Shown in pieces: positions 1 through 9,193 of a DNA stretch of 64,000 nucleotides. Source of the stretch: Chloroflexota bacterium (GTDB taxonomy: Bacteria > Chloroflexota > Anaerolineae > Aggregatilineales > Phototrophicaceae). Position numbers and translations under genes: made by a program. The notes under the pieces are model-generated. The model had not been told where the DNA came from. It saw only the letters and a list, made by a program, of their open reading frames with translations, and ran no database searches. The stretch covers positions 1-64,000 of the forward strand of contig JAPPEU010000026.1 in the NCBI GenBank assembly GCA_028875245.1, read 5' to 3'. Numbering within the stretch: position 1 is the stretch's first letter; the number at the start of each line of letters is the position of its first letter.

Positions 1-24
1 AATTGTCGTCAGAAACTACCTGAA

Positions 25-51
25 CTCTGCGTCCTCTGCGTCCTCTGTGTT
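25..51. repeat. Three tandem 9-mers of CTCTGCGTC type
   Basis: Two exact CTCTGCGTC units and one diverged CTCTGTGTT unit lie end to end. The stretch following them (GACAATTT.GAAGCGATTGCCC) resembles 25308-25335, so this is a piece of dispersed intergenic sequence and not a unique leader. Nothing else is recognisable in the first 160 bases. Confidence 0.5.
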
Positions 52-162
52 GAAAGACAATTTGAAGCGATTGCCCTGCCGTTTAGCGCTGCCATCTGGC
101 GCGTCATCCAGCAATCTCTTATAATTCAGGGCTTGTGGCCAAGTCGAAACTGGCGGACGCGA

Positions 163-1968
163 ATGCCAAAAGCTAAAGACAAGAAACGCCATCCCTTCAT
201 CCGCCTGCTCAATTACGCGTCTCTCTACAAGCGGCGCGTCGCCTTGGCCAGCCTCTATTCGGTTTTGGGCAAGCTATTCGATATCATGCCGCCGGTCTTG
301 ATTGGCATGGCGGTCGATATCGTCGTGCAGCGACAGGACTCCCTGCTCGGCCGGCTGGGCATCAGCGACCTCTCGCTCCAGCTCCTCATCCTCGGCTTCA
401 TCACGCTTGTCGTCTGGACGCTGGAATCCGTTTTCGGCTACATCCAGCGCATTTACTGGCGCAACCTGGCGCAATCGCTGCAGCATGACTTGCGCGTCGA
501 TGCCTACGATCACGTCCAGCATCTGGAAATGGCTTACTTTGAAGATCAAAGCACCGGCGGCCTGATGTCTGTCTTGAACGACGACATTAACCAGTTGGAG
601 CGCTTCCTCGATATCGGCGCCAGCGATGTGGTGCAGATCTTGACCACCGGCATCGTCATCGGCGGGATCTTCTTCTTCCTCGCGCCCAGCGTGGCCTGGA
701 TGGCGGCGATTCCCATTCCCATCATCATCTGGGGCTCTTTCCGCTTTCAGGAATTGCTCGGTCCCCGTTACAGCGCCGTTCGCGAACAGGTGAGCATGAT
801 CAATCATCACCTGTCCAACAGCTTGAGCGGCATCGCCACCATCAAGAGTTTCACGGCGGAAGATTACGAAGCCGAGCGCCTGCGCATCGAGAGCGATGAA
901 TATGTCGAGCGCAACCGCCGCGCCATCCGCCTCAGTTCAGCCTTCACGCCTATGATTCGCATGGTGATCGTCTGCGGCTTCATCGCCATCACCATTGCCG
1001 GCGGGCACTTGACGCTCAACGGCGCGCTCGATGTCGGCGCCTACAGCGTGCTCATCTTCATGACGCAAAGGCTGCTTTGGCCGCTGACCAAATTGGGCGA
1101 GACCTTCGATCAATATCAGCGCGCCATGGCCTCGACGAATCGGATTCTCGATTTGCTCAGCATCCAGTCCATGGTCAATGACGGAACGGTTCATTTGCCG
1201 CTCAGTCAAGTGCGCGGGGCGATGCGCCTGGACGCGGTCGACTTCGCCTACAGCGATGGGCGCCGGATCATCAATGGCTTGACGTTGGATGTGCCGGCCG
1301 GCGATACGGTGGCGATCGTAGGCGCGACCGGCGCTGGCAAGAGCACCGTGATCAAGCTGCTGCTGCGCTATTATGACGTGACTGCCGGCGGGGTCATGCT
1401 GGACGGCTATGACCTGCGCGACCTGAAACAAGTCGATATCCGCAACGCGATCGGGCTAGTCAGTCAGGATGTCTTCCTGTTTCACGGCACGGTGCGCGAA
1501 AACATCGCCTACGGCAGGAATGGCGCGGCGCCGGATCATCTCATCAAAGAAGCGGCCGTGATCGCCGAAGCGCATGAATTCATAGAGGAGCTGCCACAGG
1601 GTTATGACACCATCGTCGGCGAACGCGGCCAAAAACTTTCGGGCGGCCAGCGGCAGCGCCTGTCGATCGCGCGCGCCGTGCTCAAGGACCCGCCGATTCT
1701 GATTCTGGATGAGGCGACATCTTCAGTGGACAACGAAACGGAAGCGGCCATTCAGCGCTCGCTGGAAAGGATTGTCGTCGGGCGGACGACCATCGTCATC
1801 GCCCATCGCCTGTCGACCGTCCGCAACGCCGATATGATCTACGTATTGGGTGATGGTCGGCTACTGGAGAGCGGCTGCCACGATGACCTGGTGCTGATGG
1901 ATGGCTTGTATGCATCGCTTTGGCGCGTGCAGACCGGCGAGCGCGTTCTGGCTGGGGCATTGCACTAA
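163..1968 (+). CDS. ABC transporter, fused permease/ATPase (MsbA/MdlB type)
   Basis: A half-size ABC exporter that should homodimerise or pair with a partner and drive substrate export across the inner membrane. The N-terminal ~320 residues form a six-helix ABC_membrane domain. The ATPase domain follows, with Walker [10 protein letters not shown] at about 387-395, the signature LSGGQ at about 492, Walker B ILILDEA at about 512 and an H-loop in IAHRLST. At 601 residues it is the normal length. An in-frame TTG lies 30 bases upstream at 133, but the ATG at 163 begins the usual cytoplasmic elbow region and is preferred. No partner gene is adjacent, so the substrate cannot be inferred (lipid, drug or peptide are all possible). 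The next gene is convergent and ends against it. Confidence 0.9.
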   Translation: MPKAKDKKRHPFIRLLNYASLYKRRVALASLYSVLGKLFDIMPPVLIGMAVDIVVQRQDSLLGRLGISDLSLQLLILGFITLVVWTLESVFGYIQRIYWRNLAQSLQHDLRVDAYDHVQHLEMAYFEDQSTGGLMSVLNDDINQLERFLDIGASDVVQILTTGIVIGGIFFFLAPSVAWMAAIPIPIIIWGSFRFQELLGPRYSAVREQVSMINHHLSNSLSGIATIKSFTAEDYEAERLRIESDEYVERNRRAIRLSSAFTPMIRMVIVCGFIAITIAGGHLTLNGALDVGAYSVLIFMTQRLLWPLTKLGETFDQYQRAMASTNRILDLLSIQSMVNDGTVHLPLSQVRGAMRLDAVDFAYSDGRRIINGLTLDVPAGDTVAIVGATGAGKSTVIKLLLRYYDVTAGGVMLDGYDLRDLKQVDIRNAIGLVSQDVFLFHGTVRENIAYGRNGAAPDHLIKEAAVIAEAHEFIEELPQGYDTIVGERGQKLSGGQRQRLSIARAVLKDPPILILDEATSSVDNETEAAIQRSLERIVVGRTTIVIAHRLSTVRNADMIYVLGDGRLLESGCHDDLVLMDGLYASLWRVQTGERVLAGALH

Positions 1969-2933
1969 CGCGCTTGCGCCAGCAGCTTGTCCACGACAAT
2001 CATATTGTTGACCGCATCAGACGGGGCGAAGCGCGGCGGCCGGCCCTTCAGCAGCGCATCGGCGAAATCCTCCACCATCAGCTGATATTGATCGACCGCC
2101 GGAATGACGTGTTCAGTGAATCCGTCTTCTCCCCAATGCCGGACGATGCCCTCAGCAGCCTTGTCGATGACGAAGCTCTGCGGCACGACGATCATGCCCG
2201 TCGAGCCTTTGAGCGTGTAGCTGTGCTGCCCGAATGACCGCAGGCCGCAATCAAAGTGGCCGATGACGCCCGAAGGGAACTCGAGCGCGCCAGCGAGGGT
2301 CTCATCGACGCCCGTGTCTTCGCCGATCTGCGCCACGCCGGTGACGCGGTGCGGTTCTTCGCCGGTCATGAAGCGCATCACATTGACGCAATAACAGCCG
2401 ACATCCATCAACGCGCCGCCGGCCAGCGCTTTGCTGAGGCGAATGTTGGCGCCGTTTTTGATGGGAAAGGTGAAACTGCTGTTGATGATCTGCAATTCAC
2501 CGATGCCGCCCGCGGCCAGAATCTGCTTGGCTTTGGCATGCTGCGGATGAAAGCGATACATAAAGGCTTCCGTCAGCGGCAGGCCATGATGTTCGAAAGC
2601 GTCGACGATGCCGTTGGCTTCAGCCGCGTCGCTGGCGAATGGCTTCTCACTGAGGGTCGGAAAGCCGGCTTCGGCGCATTTGATGCTCCATTCGGCGTGC
2701 ATGCTGTTCGGCAGCGGATTGTAAATCGCGTCGAGGTCGCCGTCGGCGAGCAGTTCTTCATAACTGCCGTAGGCGCGCGGGATGCCATGCTCGGCCGCCC
2801 AAGAGCGCGCGCGCTCAAGCGACCGGCTGCAAACGGCGGCGACTTCGCCATTGCGCGACGCATGGATCGCCGGGATGACGCGCCTGCCGATCCTCGCCGT
2901 GCTCAGTATGCCCCAGCGTATTTTTTCAGCCAT
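1965..2933 (-). CDS. Gfo/Idh/MocA family NAD(P)-dependent oxidoreductase
   Basis: A predicted sugar or inositol-type dehydrogenase, 322 residues. The Rossmann nucleotide-binding segment is at the N terminus ([12 protein letters not shown], residues 8-19). The family EKP motif, whose Lys is a conserved catalytic/NAD-contacting residue, is at 96-98, and the C-terminal half is the usual alpha/beta substrate domain. The ATG at 2933 is chosen because AAGGAG lies 8 bases upstream, and longer in-frame extensions lack a ribosome site. Its stop overlaps the end of the convergent ABC exporter gene by 4 bases. The short spacer upstream (2934-3085) contains a minimal copy of the dispersed TGTAGGGGCG repeat. 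The substrate is unknown. Confidence 0.88.
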   Translation of the reverse strand: MAEKIRWGILSTARIGRRVIPAIHASRNGEVAAVCSRSLERARSWAAEHGIPRAYGSYEELLADGDLDAIYNPLPNSMHAEWSIKCAEAGFPTLSEKPFASDAAEANGIVDAFEHHGLPLTEAFMYRFHPQHAKAKQILAAGGIGELQIINSSFTFPIKNGANIRLSKALAGGALMDVGCYCVNVMRFMTGEEPHRVTGVAQIGEDTGVDETLAGALEFPSGVIGHFDCGLRSFGQHSYTLKGSTGMIVVPQSFVIDKAAEGIVRHWGEDGFTEHVIPAVDQYQLMVEDFADALLKGRPPRFAPSDAVNNMIVVDKLLAQAR

Positions 2934-2999
2934 GTTCAACTCCTTAGCCAGACGAACCGCATTCAACACGCATGTATTCCACCCGCAATAATAGCGAGA

Positions 3000-3030
3000 T
3001 CTGTAGGGGCGCCTTGGCTCACCCACCAGC
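3000..3030. repeat. Minimal copy of dispersed TGTAGGGGCG repeat
   Basis: The TGTAGGGGCG end sequence is followed by CTTGGCTCACCCACC, very close to the copy at 54135-54168. Only one end of the element is present. Confidence 0.5.
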
Positions 3031-3085
3031 CGAACAACCTGCCAAAATGGTCGCACGACTTATTTCACTTACTGAGTTATCGGTT

Positions 3086-3889
3086 CTAAAGCCATCTGTC
3101 AATGATTTTAGCGAGTTCGCCACTTTCTTTCAAAGCGGCCAGCGCGCTGTCGACGAGCTTCCAGGCATCGACGCGGTCGATGCGCAGGGCGATGGCATAG
3201 GGGTCATGACTGATGAACTCGCTCTTGGCGCTCCAATCCATGTGGGCGCTTTGATACAGCCGAAAAGTCGTCGCATCGACGATGGCGGCGTCAGCCTGCT
3301 CCAGCCGAAGCGCATCCAGGGCGTATTGGGGCAGCTCGTAAGGGCGCCGCATTAGCTGCCGGCCATCTTCTTCCCAATCGCGAATTTGGCTCTCGGCGCT
3401 GCTGGCGTATTCATACGCGATGCGCGCCTCCTTGAGCGCGTCAAAATTTGCGTCTGAATCATCAGCGTCAGTGATCAGGACAAAGCCATTGTCAAAATAA
3501 GAAGCCGTGTAACGCAGGTCGTCCATACGGGCGGGGTCGACCCGCAGCGCAGAGATCAAGAGGTCGACCCTGCCGCTGATGAGGGCGTCATGCAAGGCGT
3601 AGTAGCCGATATTCAGGAAGCGCGCCGGCAGATCAATGTCGCGGGCGATCGCGCGGGCGAGGTCAATATCGAGCCCTTGCAGCGTCTCGCCGTCATCCAG
3701 CGCGAAGGGCGGAAAGCTGCCGTCCACGCCAACGACGATTTCGCCGGCCGGGAAGGCGGTCCTTACATCCGGCGGCGCGGCATGACGAATGATGGCGACG
3801 AGCGCTGCCGCGACGATCGCTCCCAATGCCAGCATCGCGAGACCCAAGGCGATCGGGCGCTTTAGCCATCCAGCGGCGGCGGCAGCCAC
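3086..3889 (-). CDS. Membrane-anchored family-3 solute-binding protein
   Basis: A 267-residue protein with one N-terminal hydrophobic segment (about residues 15-35) followed by a periplasmic-binding-protein type 2 domain (SBP_bac_3, amino-acid-binding class). The characteristic start is VGVDGSFPPFA and the GLDIDLARAIA helix follows. The GTG at 3889 is preferred: a GAGG-type ribosome site sits just upstream, and the start lies 28 bases inside the end of the glycosidase-like gene, implying translational coupling. No ABC permease or ATPase is nearby, so uptake is not supported by context. A tethered sensor or scavenging role is possible. The segment before the binding domain looks more like an anchor than a cleaved signal. 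Confidence 0.75.
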   Translation of the reverse strand: MAAAAAGWLKRPIALGLAMLALGAIVAAALVAIIRHAAPPDVRTAFPAGEIVVGVDGSFPPFALDDGETLQGLDIDLARAIARDIDLPARFLNIGYYALHDALISGRVDLLISALRVDPARMDDLRYTASYFDNGFVLITDADDSDANFDALKEARIAYEYASSAESQIRDWEEDGRQLMRRPYELPQYALDALRLEQADAAIVDATTFRLYQSAHMDWSAKSEFISHDPYAIALRIDRVDAWKLVDSALAALKESGELAKIIDRWL

Positions 3890-5046
3890 AGAGCCTCGCT
3901 TCTCGCCCGTTGGCGACTGTAATCTTGCAGGGCGAAATAAATCGGCTTCTTGCTGAAGTCGGCGCTCACGAGCGTGAAATTGTCGGGGTAGCTGAGCAAG
4001 TCGGCGGGGTATCGCAGCGCCCACAGGCAAAGACTCTCGAGCCAGTCCCAATTCGATTTGGCATAGTCGTAAGCGCGAATCGTATACGCGGAACGCTGGG
4101 ATGGGCGGACGGCGCTCGTCCAGCGCGGATGATCATTCCAGCCGAATTCTGTGATGAATGCCGGCTTGTCTCCATCGCCATGGGCGATCATGACCTCGCG
4201 CAGCAGTTCCGCGCGCCGGAAGTTCAAGCGCTCGCGATTCGGTTCGGCCGCCGGCGGGTCGCGGAAGCCGTAAGTATGGATCGCCAGCGCATCAAAGACA
4301 TCGCCCGCGCCTTGGCGGTACATCGCGCTCAAGTATTCCAGCTCATTGAGCCCGGCGGCGCTGCCCCTTCTTTCCAGCGTGGGCGCCAAAGCGCCGGCCA
4401 GGACCTGCATGTCCGGGTTCGCCGCCTTGACCTGCTCGTAGCTGACGCGCAGCAAGCGCGCATAAGCGGCTGGATCAACCTGCCGATAACCCCATTCAAA
4501 ACTGAGATTCGGCTCGTTCCAAATGATTAGCGCTTTTACCGCCTCCGCATAGCGCCGGGCGAAGGCGGCGGCATAACGGGCGAAGTCTTCAAATGATTCG
4601 GCGGGCAGATAATTGAGCGTGCTTGGCTGGTCCGGGCCGCTCGGGCGCGCCCATGCCGGCACCAGTCCGAGCCGGGCGATGACCTGGAGTCCCTGCCGAT
4701 TGGCGTGGCCCAGGATGCGGTCCGCGCGCTCCCAATTGAAGCGGCCTTTGCTCGGCTCGTGATAAGCCCAGGGGAAGAATTGCACGATGGTCGTCGCGCC
4801 CAGCTCGCGCGCAAGGACCAGCGAGCGCTTTATCTTGGCTTCCTGCACTTCATTCTCGAGCAGCGTATGCACGCATAGCAGCGGATTGGCGGTCTCAACG
4901 TTTTGCTGTTCGCCAAACGGGACATGATCCGGCGCCGGGCGCGGTACGGCCAGGGCGAATACGGCCGCGAGCAGGAGGATGAGCAGGGGCGCGCGTCTAT
5001 TGCGCTTGACCGCAGCGGCGGCGCCTGCGCGCGTCAGCCAGGACAT
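3862..5046 (-). CDS. Membrane-anchored GH-A-clan glycoside hydrolase-like protein
   Basis: A 394-residue TIM-barrel hydrolase resembling the GH39/GH5-like families of clan GH-A. A basic N terminus and one hydrophobic helix (about 18-35) place it at the outer face of the cytoplasmic membrane. Visible catalytic motifs are WNEPN with the predicted acid/base Glu178 and ITEFGW with the predicted nucleophile Glu300; both glutamates are present, so activity is plausible. It probably acts on a beta-linked polysaccharide or glycoside; the substrate cannot be read from sequence. It is the first gene of a two-gene unit with the overlapping solute-binding protein. Confidence 0.82.
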   Translation of the reverse strand: MSWLTRAGAAAAVKRNRRAPLLILLLAAVFALAVPRPAPDHVPFGEQQNVETANPLLCVHTLLENEVQEAKIKRSLVLARELGATTIVQFFPWAYHEPSKGRFNWERADRILGHANRQGLQVIARLGLVPAWARPSGPDQPSTLNYLPAESFEDFARYAAAFARRYAEAVKALIIWNEPNLSFEWGYRQVDPAAYARLLRVSYEQVKAANPDMQVLAGALAPTLERRGSAAGLNELEYLSAMYRQGAGDVFDALAIHTYGFRDPPAAEPNRERLNFRRAELLREVMIAHGDGDKPAFITEFGWNDHPRWTSAVRPSQRSAYTIRAYDYAKSNWDWLESLCLWALRYPADLLSYPDNFTLVSADFSKKPIYFALQDYSRQRARSEALWLPPPLDG

Positions 5047-5154
5047 GACATCGCAATCGCAATCGGTTACAATAGCGGCAGTTGTGAGATTCTTACACTA
5101 TAGACTGGACGGGCGCTTTCGGGCAAGCGGCGCGCTTCCGGTTCGTTTCTGCAG

Positions 5155-5901
5155 ATGCGCGAGGGGCGAAGGACTTTGTCGCAGCGAATCATAGCCATGT
5201 GGTCGGGGCCGCGCAATATCTCCACCGCGATGATGCGATCCTGGGAGAGCCGGTCGGATACCCGTGTGATTGATGAGCCCTTTTACGCGCATTACTTGCG
5301 CCATACCGGTTATGATCATCCGGGCGCTGACGAGATCATCCGCTGCTATGAGATCGACTGGCGGGTGGTTGTGGAGGGATTGCTGGCGGATCGCGCTGAG
5401 GAGCCAATCGTTTTTCAGAAACACATGACACAGCATATGCTCAAACACATCGACAGAAGCTGGCTGAACGCCGTTTCCAATTGCTTTCTCATTCGCGATC
5501 CGCGCCGGATGCTGCTGTCGTTTTCCAAGGTGATACCTAAGCCCAGGTTGGACCAAACCGGGCTGCCGCAGCAGGTCGAAATCTTCAACTGGGTGCGGGC
5601 CGCCTCCGGTACGACTCCGCCAGTGATAGAGGCGAAAGATGTCTTGCGGGATCCGGAAGGAACACTGCGGGTACTCTGCGCCGCCCTTGGCGTCAGTTTT
5701 GACCGGGCGATGCTCAGCTGGAAGGCGGGCGCGCGGGCGAGCGATGGCATCTGGGCGAAGCACTGGTACGCCAGCGTCGAAAAGTCGACCGGCTTCGCCC
5801 CTTACACGGAGGACGATACCCCGCTGCCGGCGGAGATGAAAGGACTTTTGGAGGCCTGCCGCGGATTGTATGAGCAAATGGCGCAGTATTGCATCAACTA
5901 G
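5155..5901 (+). CDS. Sulfotransferase-like P-loop protein
   Basis: A 248-residue protein of the sulfotransferase fold. The N-terminal phosphosulfate-binding-type loop is SGPRNISTAMMRSW (residues 17-30) and a second conserved segment, FLIRDPRRMLLS, lies mid-protein and resembles the 3'-phosphate site. By family it would bind PAPS or a related nucleotide, but substrate and even transfer activity are unproven. It ends 8 bases before a class IV aminotransferase homologue. The two protein types also occur fused in plant 'branched-chain aminotransferase-like' proteins (recalled, not checked here), which argues for joint function. The ATG at 5155 is used; a TTG at 5176 preceded by GAGGGGCGAAGGA is a real alternative. 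Confidence 0.75.
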   Translation: MREGRRTLSQRIIAMWSGPRNISTAMMRSWESRSDTRVIDEPFYAHYLRHTGYDHPGADEIIRCYEIDWRVVVEGLLADRAEEPIVFQKHMTQHMLKHIDRSWLNAVSNCFLIRDPRRMLLSFSKVIPKPRLDQTGLPQQVEIFNWVRAASGTTPPVIEAKDVLRDPEGTLRVLCAALGVSFDRAMLSWKAGARASDGIWAKHWYASVEKSTGFAPYTEDDTPLPAEMKGLLEACRGLYEQMAQYCIN

Positions 5902-5909
5902 GAATCGCG

Positions 5910-6827
5910 ATGAAACAGCAATTTAATCCCAAAAACAGCGATCTTCTCATCAACATCAATGGCGAGCTTTATCATCGGAATGTGGCCGGCATCAGCCCCT
6001 TTGATTCGGCGGTGCAGGGCGGCGATGCCGTTTGGGAAGGGCTGCGTCTGTATCAGGGGCGGATTTTCAAGTTGATCCCGCACCTGGACCGTCTGCGGGA
6101 TTCGGCGTTGGCGATGGCTTTCAGCGAGATCCCGCCGCATGAGGCCATCATCGAGGAAATCGGCAAGACGCTGCAGGCGAACCAGATGACCGACGGCGTG
6201 CACATTCGCTTGACGCTCAGCCGCGGCCTCAAGTATACCAGCGGCATGGACACGCGCTTGAACACAGCGGGACCCACGCTGATCGTGCTGGCGGAGCACA
6301 AGCCGCCGGTTTATGACAAGAGCGGCATCCGCCTCATCACCTCGAGCATTCGCCGCATTCCGCCCGATTGCGTCGATCAGAATATCCATTCCTGCAACTT
6401 GATCAACTCGATTCTCGCCAAGATTCAGGCAAACGCAGGCGGCGTCGATGACGCGCTGATGCTGGATTATCAAGGTTATGTGGCGGAGACGAACGCCACG
6501 CATATATTCATCGTGCAGGGCGGCGAGGTGCTGACATCGGATACCGGCGCCTGCCCGGAAGGCATCACCCGGGCGGCGGTGCTCGAGATCTGCGCGCGCG
6601 CCGGCATTCCGCATCGCGTCAAGAATATCTCGCTGAGCGAGGTGTATCGGGCCGATGAGATGTTCTGTACCGGTACAATGGGCGAGTTGGCGCCGGTGAT
6701 TGAGCTTGACGGCAGGCGAATCGGCGCTGGCGAGACCGGCCCGATGACGCGGCGGCTCAGCCAGTTGTTCCGCGAACGAACCGAGCGTGAGGGTTATCAA
6801 GTGGTAGAATTGGCGTCGCCGGGTTAG
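5910..6827 (+). CDS. Class IV aminotransferase homologue lacking the usual PLP lysine
   Basis: A 305-residue protein with the fold-type IV (BCAT/D-amino acid aminotransferase) architecture. The N-terminal domain contains GDAVWEGLR (38-46), and the C-terminal domain contains VAETNATHIFIV and GITRAAVLEI. In canonical members the Schiff-base Lys sits in a DIKSLNLL-type segment; here the aligned segment reads QNIHSCNLI, placing His160 at the Lys position. PLP chemistry is therefore uncertain, although Lys171 is close in sequence. The ATG at 5910 with AGGA upstream is preferred over an earlier in-frame TTG at 5889. It follows the sulfotransferase-like gene by 8 bases and is very likely cotranscribed with it. 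Confidence 0.82.
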   Translation: MKQQFNPKNSDLLININGELYHRNVAGISPFDSAVQGGDAVWEGLRLYQGRIFKLIPHLDRLRDSALAMAFSEIPPHEAIIEEIGKTLQANQMTDGVHIRLTLSRGLKYTSGMDTRLNTAGPTLIVLAEHKPPVYDKSGIRLITSSIRRIPPDCVDQNIHSCNLINSILAKIQANAGGVDDALMLDYQGYVAETNATHIFIVQGGEVLTSDTGACPEGITRAAVLEICARAGIPHRVKNISLSEVYRADEMFCTGTMGELAPVIELDGRRIGAGETGPMTRRLSQLFRERTEREGYQVVELASPG

Positions 6828-6868
6828 TATTTTCTTAATCATCTCCCATTCAAAAGGAGCGATATTCA

Positions 6869-9136
6869 ATGTCAGATTTCTCATTTGTTGGCAAACCAAC
6901 ACCCTTGATTGACGGTCCCGCCAAAGTGACCGGCAACCTGAAGTACACGGGCGACCTCAAGCTGGCGGGCATGCTGCATGCGCGTTTCGTCTTGAGCGCC
7001 TACGCCCACGCCAAGATCACTGCTGTCGATGCGAGCGCGGCCCTGGCCCTGCCGGGCGTTCAGCGCGTCTTGACCGGCTCGGACCTGCCGGAGGTGACGC
7101 CCTCTTCCCGCGCCAAACTGATGCTGGCCCGCGATCGCGTGATATTTGTCGGGCAGCCGGTCGCGATTGTCCTGGCGGATTCGGCGGCGGCGGCGGCTGA
7201 TGGCGCCGAATTGGTCGAGGTGGAATACGAGGCGCTTGATGCCGTGACGTCGATGGATGACGCGCTGGCGGAAGGCGCGAACATCGTCTGGCCGACCGGC
7301 ATCCCGACCGGCGCGGGTGATGAGGCGGCGCACGGCGCGGATACCGGTGGAGAATCGGAAGGCGATGATGAGGAAATCTCCAATATCGCCGGCGCAACCA
7401 AGATGGCAACAGGCGATATCGACGCCGCCTTCGCCGAGGCCGATGTGATCGTTGAGCGCAGCTTTGATACGCCGATGGTGCATCAGAGCTCGATCGAAAC
7501 GCAAGGCTGGGTGGCGCAGCCCAATCCGCTGAACGGCGGCATGACGATGTGGGGCAGCCTGCAATCGCCCTTTGGCGTGCGCTATGATATTGCCGAAGTG
7601 CTCGGCGTGCCCGAGTCTGACGTAACGGTATACGGCATGCCGGTCGGCGGCGCGTTTGGCGCCAAGTTCGGTCTGTACGAACCGCTGGTCGCCCTGGTCG
7701 CCGATACCGTGGGGCGGCCGGTGAGCTTGATCCTGACGCGCGGCGAAGAGCTGCTGAGCACCAATCCGGCGCCGGCGCTGCGCATCCGCGGCAAGCTGGG
7801 CTTCAAGCGCGACGGCGCGCTGATCGCCATGCAGTCGGATGTGACGGCGGACACGGGCGTCTATCCCAGCGGGCTCGGCGGCTTCGCGGCGATGCAATTC
7901 GCCAGTTTTTATCGCTGTCCCAATCTGCTGCTGGAATCGACCAATGTGGTGACGAACAAGCAATCTGTCGGCGCCTATCGCGCGCCAACATCGCCGACGG
8001 CTTTCATGGCGGTGGAGACGCTGTTTGATGAAGCGGCGGCTCAATTGGGCATGGATCCGGTGGAGTTGCGCTTGAAGAATGCGGCGCGCTCCGGCGATCC
8101 GGCGCCCGATGGCGGCGACTTCCCGGTCATCGGCATGGTGGAAACGCTGGAGGCGGCGCGCGAACATCCGCTGTGGCGCAATCGCGAAGAATCGCGCTCG
8201 CAGGGCCGCGGCGTCGGCATCGCAATTGGGGGCTGGATGGGCGGCCTGGAGCCGGGCGCGGCCGTTTGCAAGCTCAATCGCGATGGCGTCTTGCAGGTAC
8301 AGATTGGCACGGCGGACTTGTCCGGCACGCCGACTTCCTTTGCCGTCCTGGCGGCCGAGGCCTTTGGCGTCGATGTGGATAAGGTGCGCTTCGTCTACAG
8401 CGATACCGACAGCGCGCCCTACGGCGGCGGCGTCGGCGGCAGCAAGACGCTCTACACCTTGGGCAACGCCGTGATTCGCGCGGCCGAAGATGCCCGCCGG
8501 CAGACGTTGGCCATCGCGGCCGAGGAATTCGAAGTATCAGCGGAGGACCTGGAGATCGTCGATGGTCGCGTGCAGGTGCGCGGCTTCCCGGACCGCTCCG
8601 TGGCCTTGGGGGAATTGGCCGGCAAGGCGATGACATTCGGCGGCCGGTACGATCCCATTCATGGCAGCGGCAGCCAGTCGGTTACCGATCGCGCGCCGTC
8701 CTTCTGCGCCCAAATCGCCGAGGTTGACGTCGACGAAGAGACCGGTGAGGTCAATCTGCTCAACCTGGCCGTTGTGCAGGAAGTTGGCCGGGCGATCAAT
8801 CCGCTGACGGTGGAAGGGCAGATGCAGGGCGGGGCGGTGCAAGGCGTGGGCTGGGCCCTGTACGAAGAGATGCGCTATGACGATGACGGTCAACTGCTCT
8901 CAGGCTCCTGGATGGATTACGTGATGCCGGATGCCGTGCAAGCCGCGCCGATTCAAACGCAGATCGTCGAAGTGCCTTCAACCAGCGGGCCATTCGGCGC
9001 GCGCGGCGTCGGCGAACCGCCGGTGATCCCGACAGTGGCGGCGATCGCCAACGCGGTCGCGCATGCGACGGGCGTGCGCATGACGCAGACGCCCATGACG
9101 GCCCCGCGCGTGCTGGAGGCGCTGGAGCAGCGATAG
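6869..9136 (+). CDS. Molybdenum hydroxylase large subunit (xanthine dehydrogenase/CoxL superfamily)
   Basis: A 755-residue molybdopterin-binding subunit of the aldehyde oxidase/xanthine dehydrogenase superfamily. An Ald_Xan_dh_C domain occupies roughly the first 140 residues. MoCo-domain motifs follow: QSSIETQGW, GGAFGAKF, VGAYRAPTSPTAFMAVE and, near the C terminus, GVGEPPVIP, whose Glu matches the catalytic Glu of the superfamily. An acidic stretch (AHGADTGGESEGDDEEISN, about 151-169) links the first two domains. A good AAAGGAGC ribosome site precedes the ATG. Holoenzymes usually need a 2Fe-2S subunit and often an FAD subunit; neither is adjacent, so partners must be elsewhere or absent. The substrate could be an aldehyde, purine or aromatic heterocycle. 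Confidence 0.9.
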   Translation: MSDFSFVGKPTPLIDGPAKVTGNLKYTGDLKLAGMLHARFVLSAYAHAKITAVDASAALALPGVQRVLTGSDLPEVTPSSRAKLMLARDRVIFVGQPVAIVLADSAAAAADGAELVEVEYEALDAVTSMDDALAEGANIVWPTGIPTGAGDEAAHGADTGGESEGDDEEISNIAGATKMATGDIDAAFAEADVIVERSFDTPMVHQSSIETQGWVAQPNPLNGGMTMWGSLQSPFGVRYDIAEVLGVPESDVTVYGMPVGGAFGAKFGLYEPLVALVADTVGRPVSLILTRGEELLSTNPAPALRIRGKLGFKRDGALIAMQSDVTADTGVYPSGLGGFAAMQFASFYRCPNLLLESTNVVTNKQSVGAYRAPTSPTAFMAVETLFDEAAAQLGMDPVELRLKNAARSGDPAPDGGDFPVIGMVETLEAAREHPLWRNREESRSQGRGVGIAIGGWMGGLEPGAAVCKLNRDGVLQVQIGTADLSGTPTSFAVLAAEAFGVDVDKVRFVYSDTDSAPYGGGVGGSKTLYTLGNAVIRAAEDARRQTLAIAAEEFEVSAEDLEIVDGRVQVRGFPDRSVALGELAGKAMTFGGRYDPIHGSGSQSVTDRAPSFCAQIAEVDVDEETGEVNLLNLAVVQEVGRAINPLTVEGQMQGGAVQGVGWALYEEMRYDDDGQLLSGSWMDYVMPDAVQAAPIQTQIVEVPSTSGPFGARGVGEPPVIPTVAAIANAVAHATGVRMTQTPMTAPRVLEALEQR

Positions 9137-9169
9137 TCAATTACCTGCCAACAATACAAGTTTCTGCGC

Positions 9170-9193
9170 AGGGGCGAGCCGTGGCTTGCCCCT
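9170..9193. repeat. Hairpin copy of dispersed repeat between convergent genes
   Basis: AGGGGCGAGCC and GGCTTGCCCCT form an 11-bp inverted repeat (one G-T wobble) around a 2-base loop, followed by ACAA. It has the core and ends of the dispersed TGTAGGGGCG family. It overlaps the stop codon of the minus-strand SDR gene and lies 33 bases past the plus-strand molybdenum hydroxylase gene, so it could act as a bidirectional terminator hairpin, although no T-run follows. Confidence 0.55.

Noticed and set aside
6881..8167. 428-residue minus-strand open frame
   Set aside because: Antisense of the molybdenum hydroxylase subunit; Arg/His-rich shadow translation.
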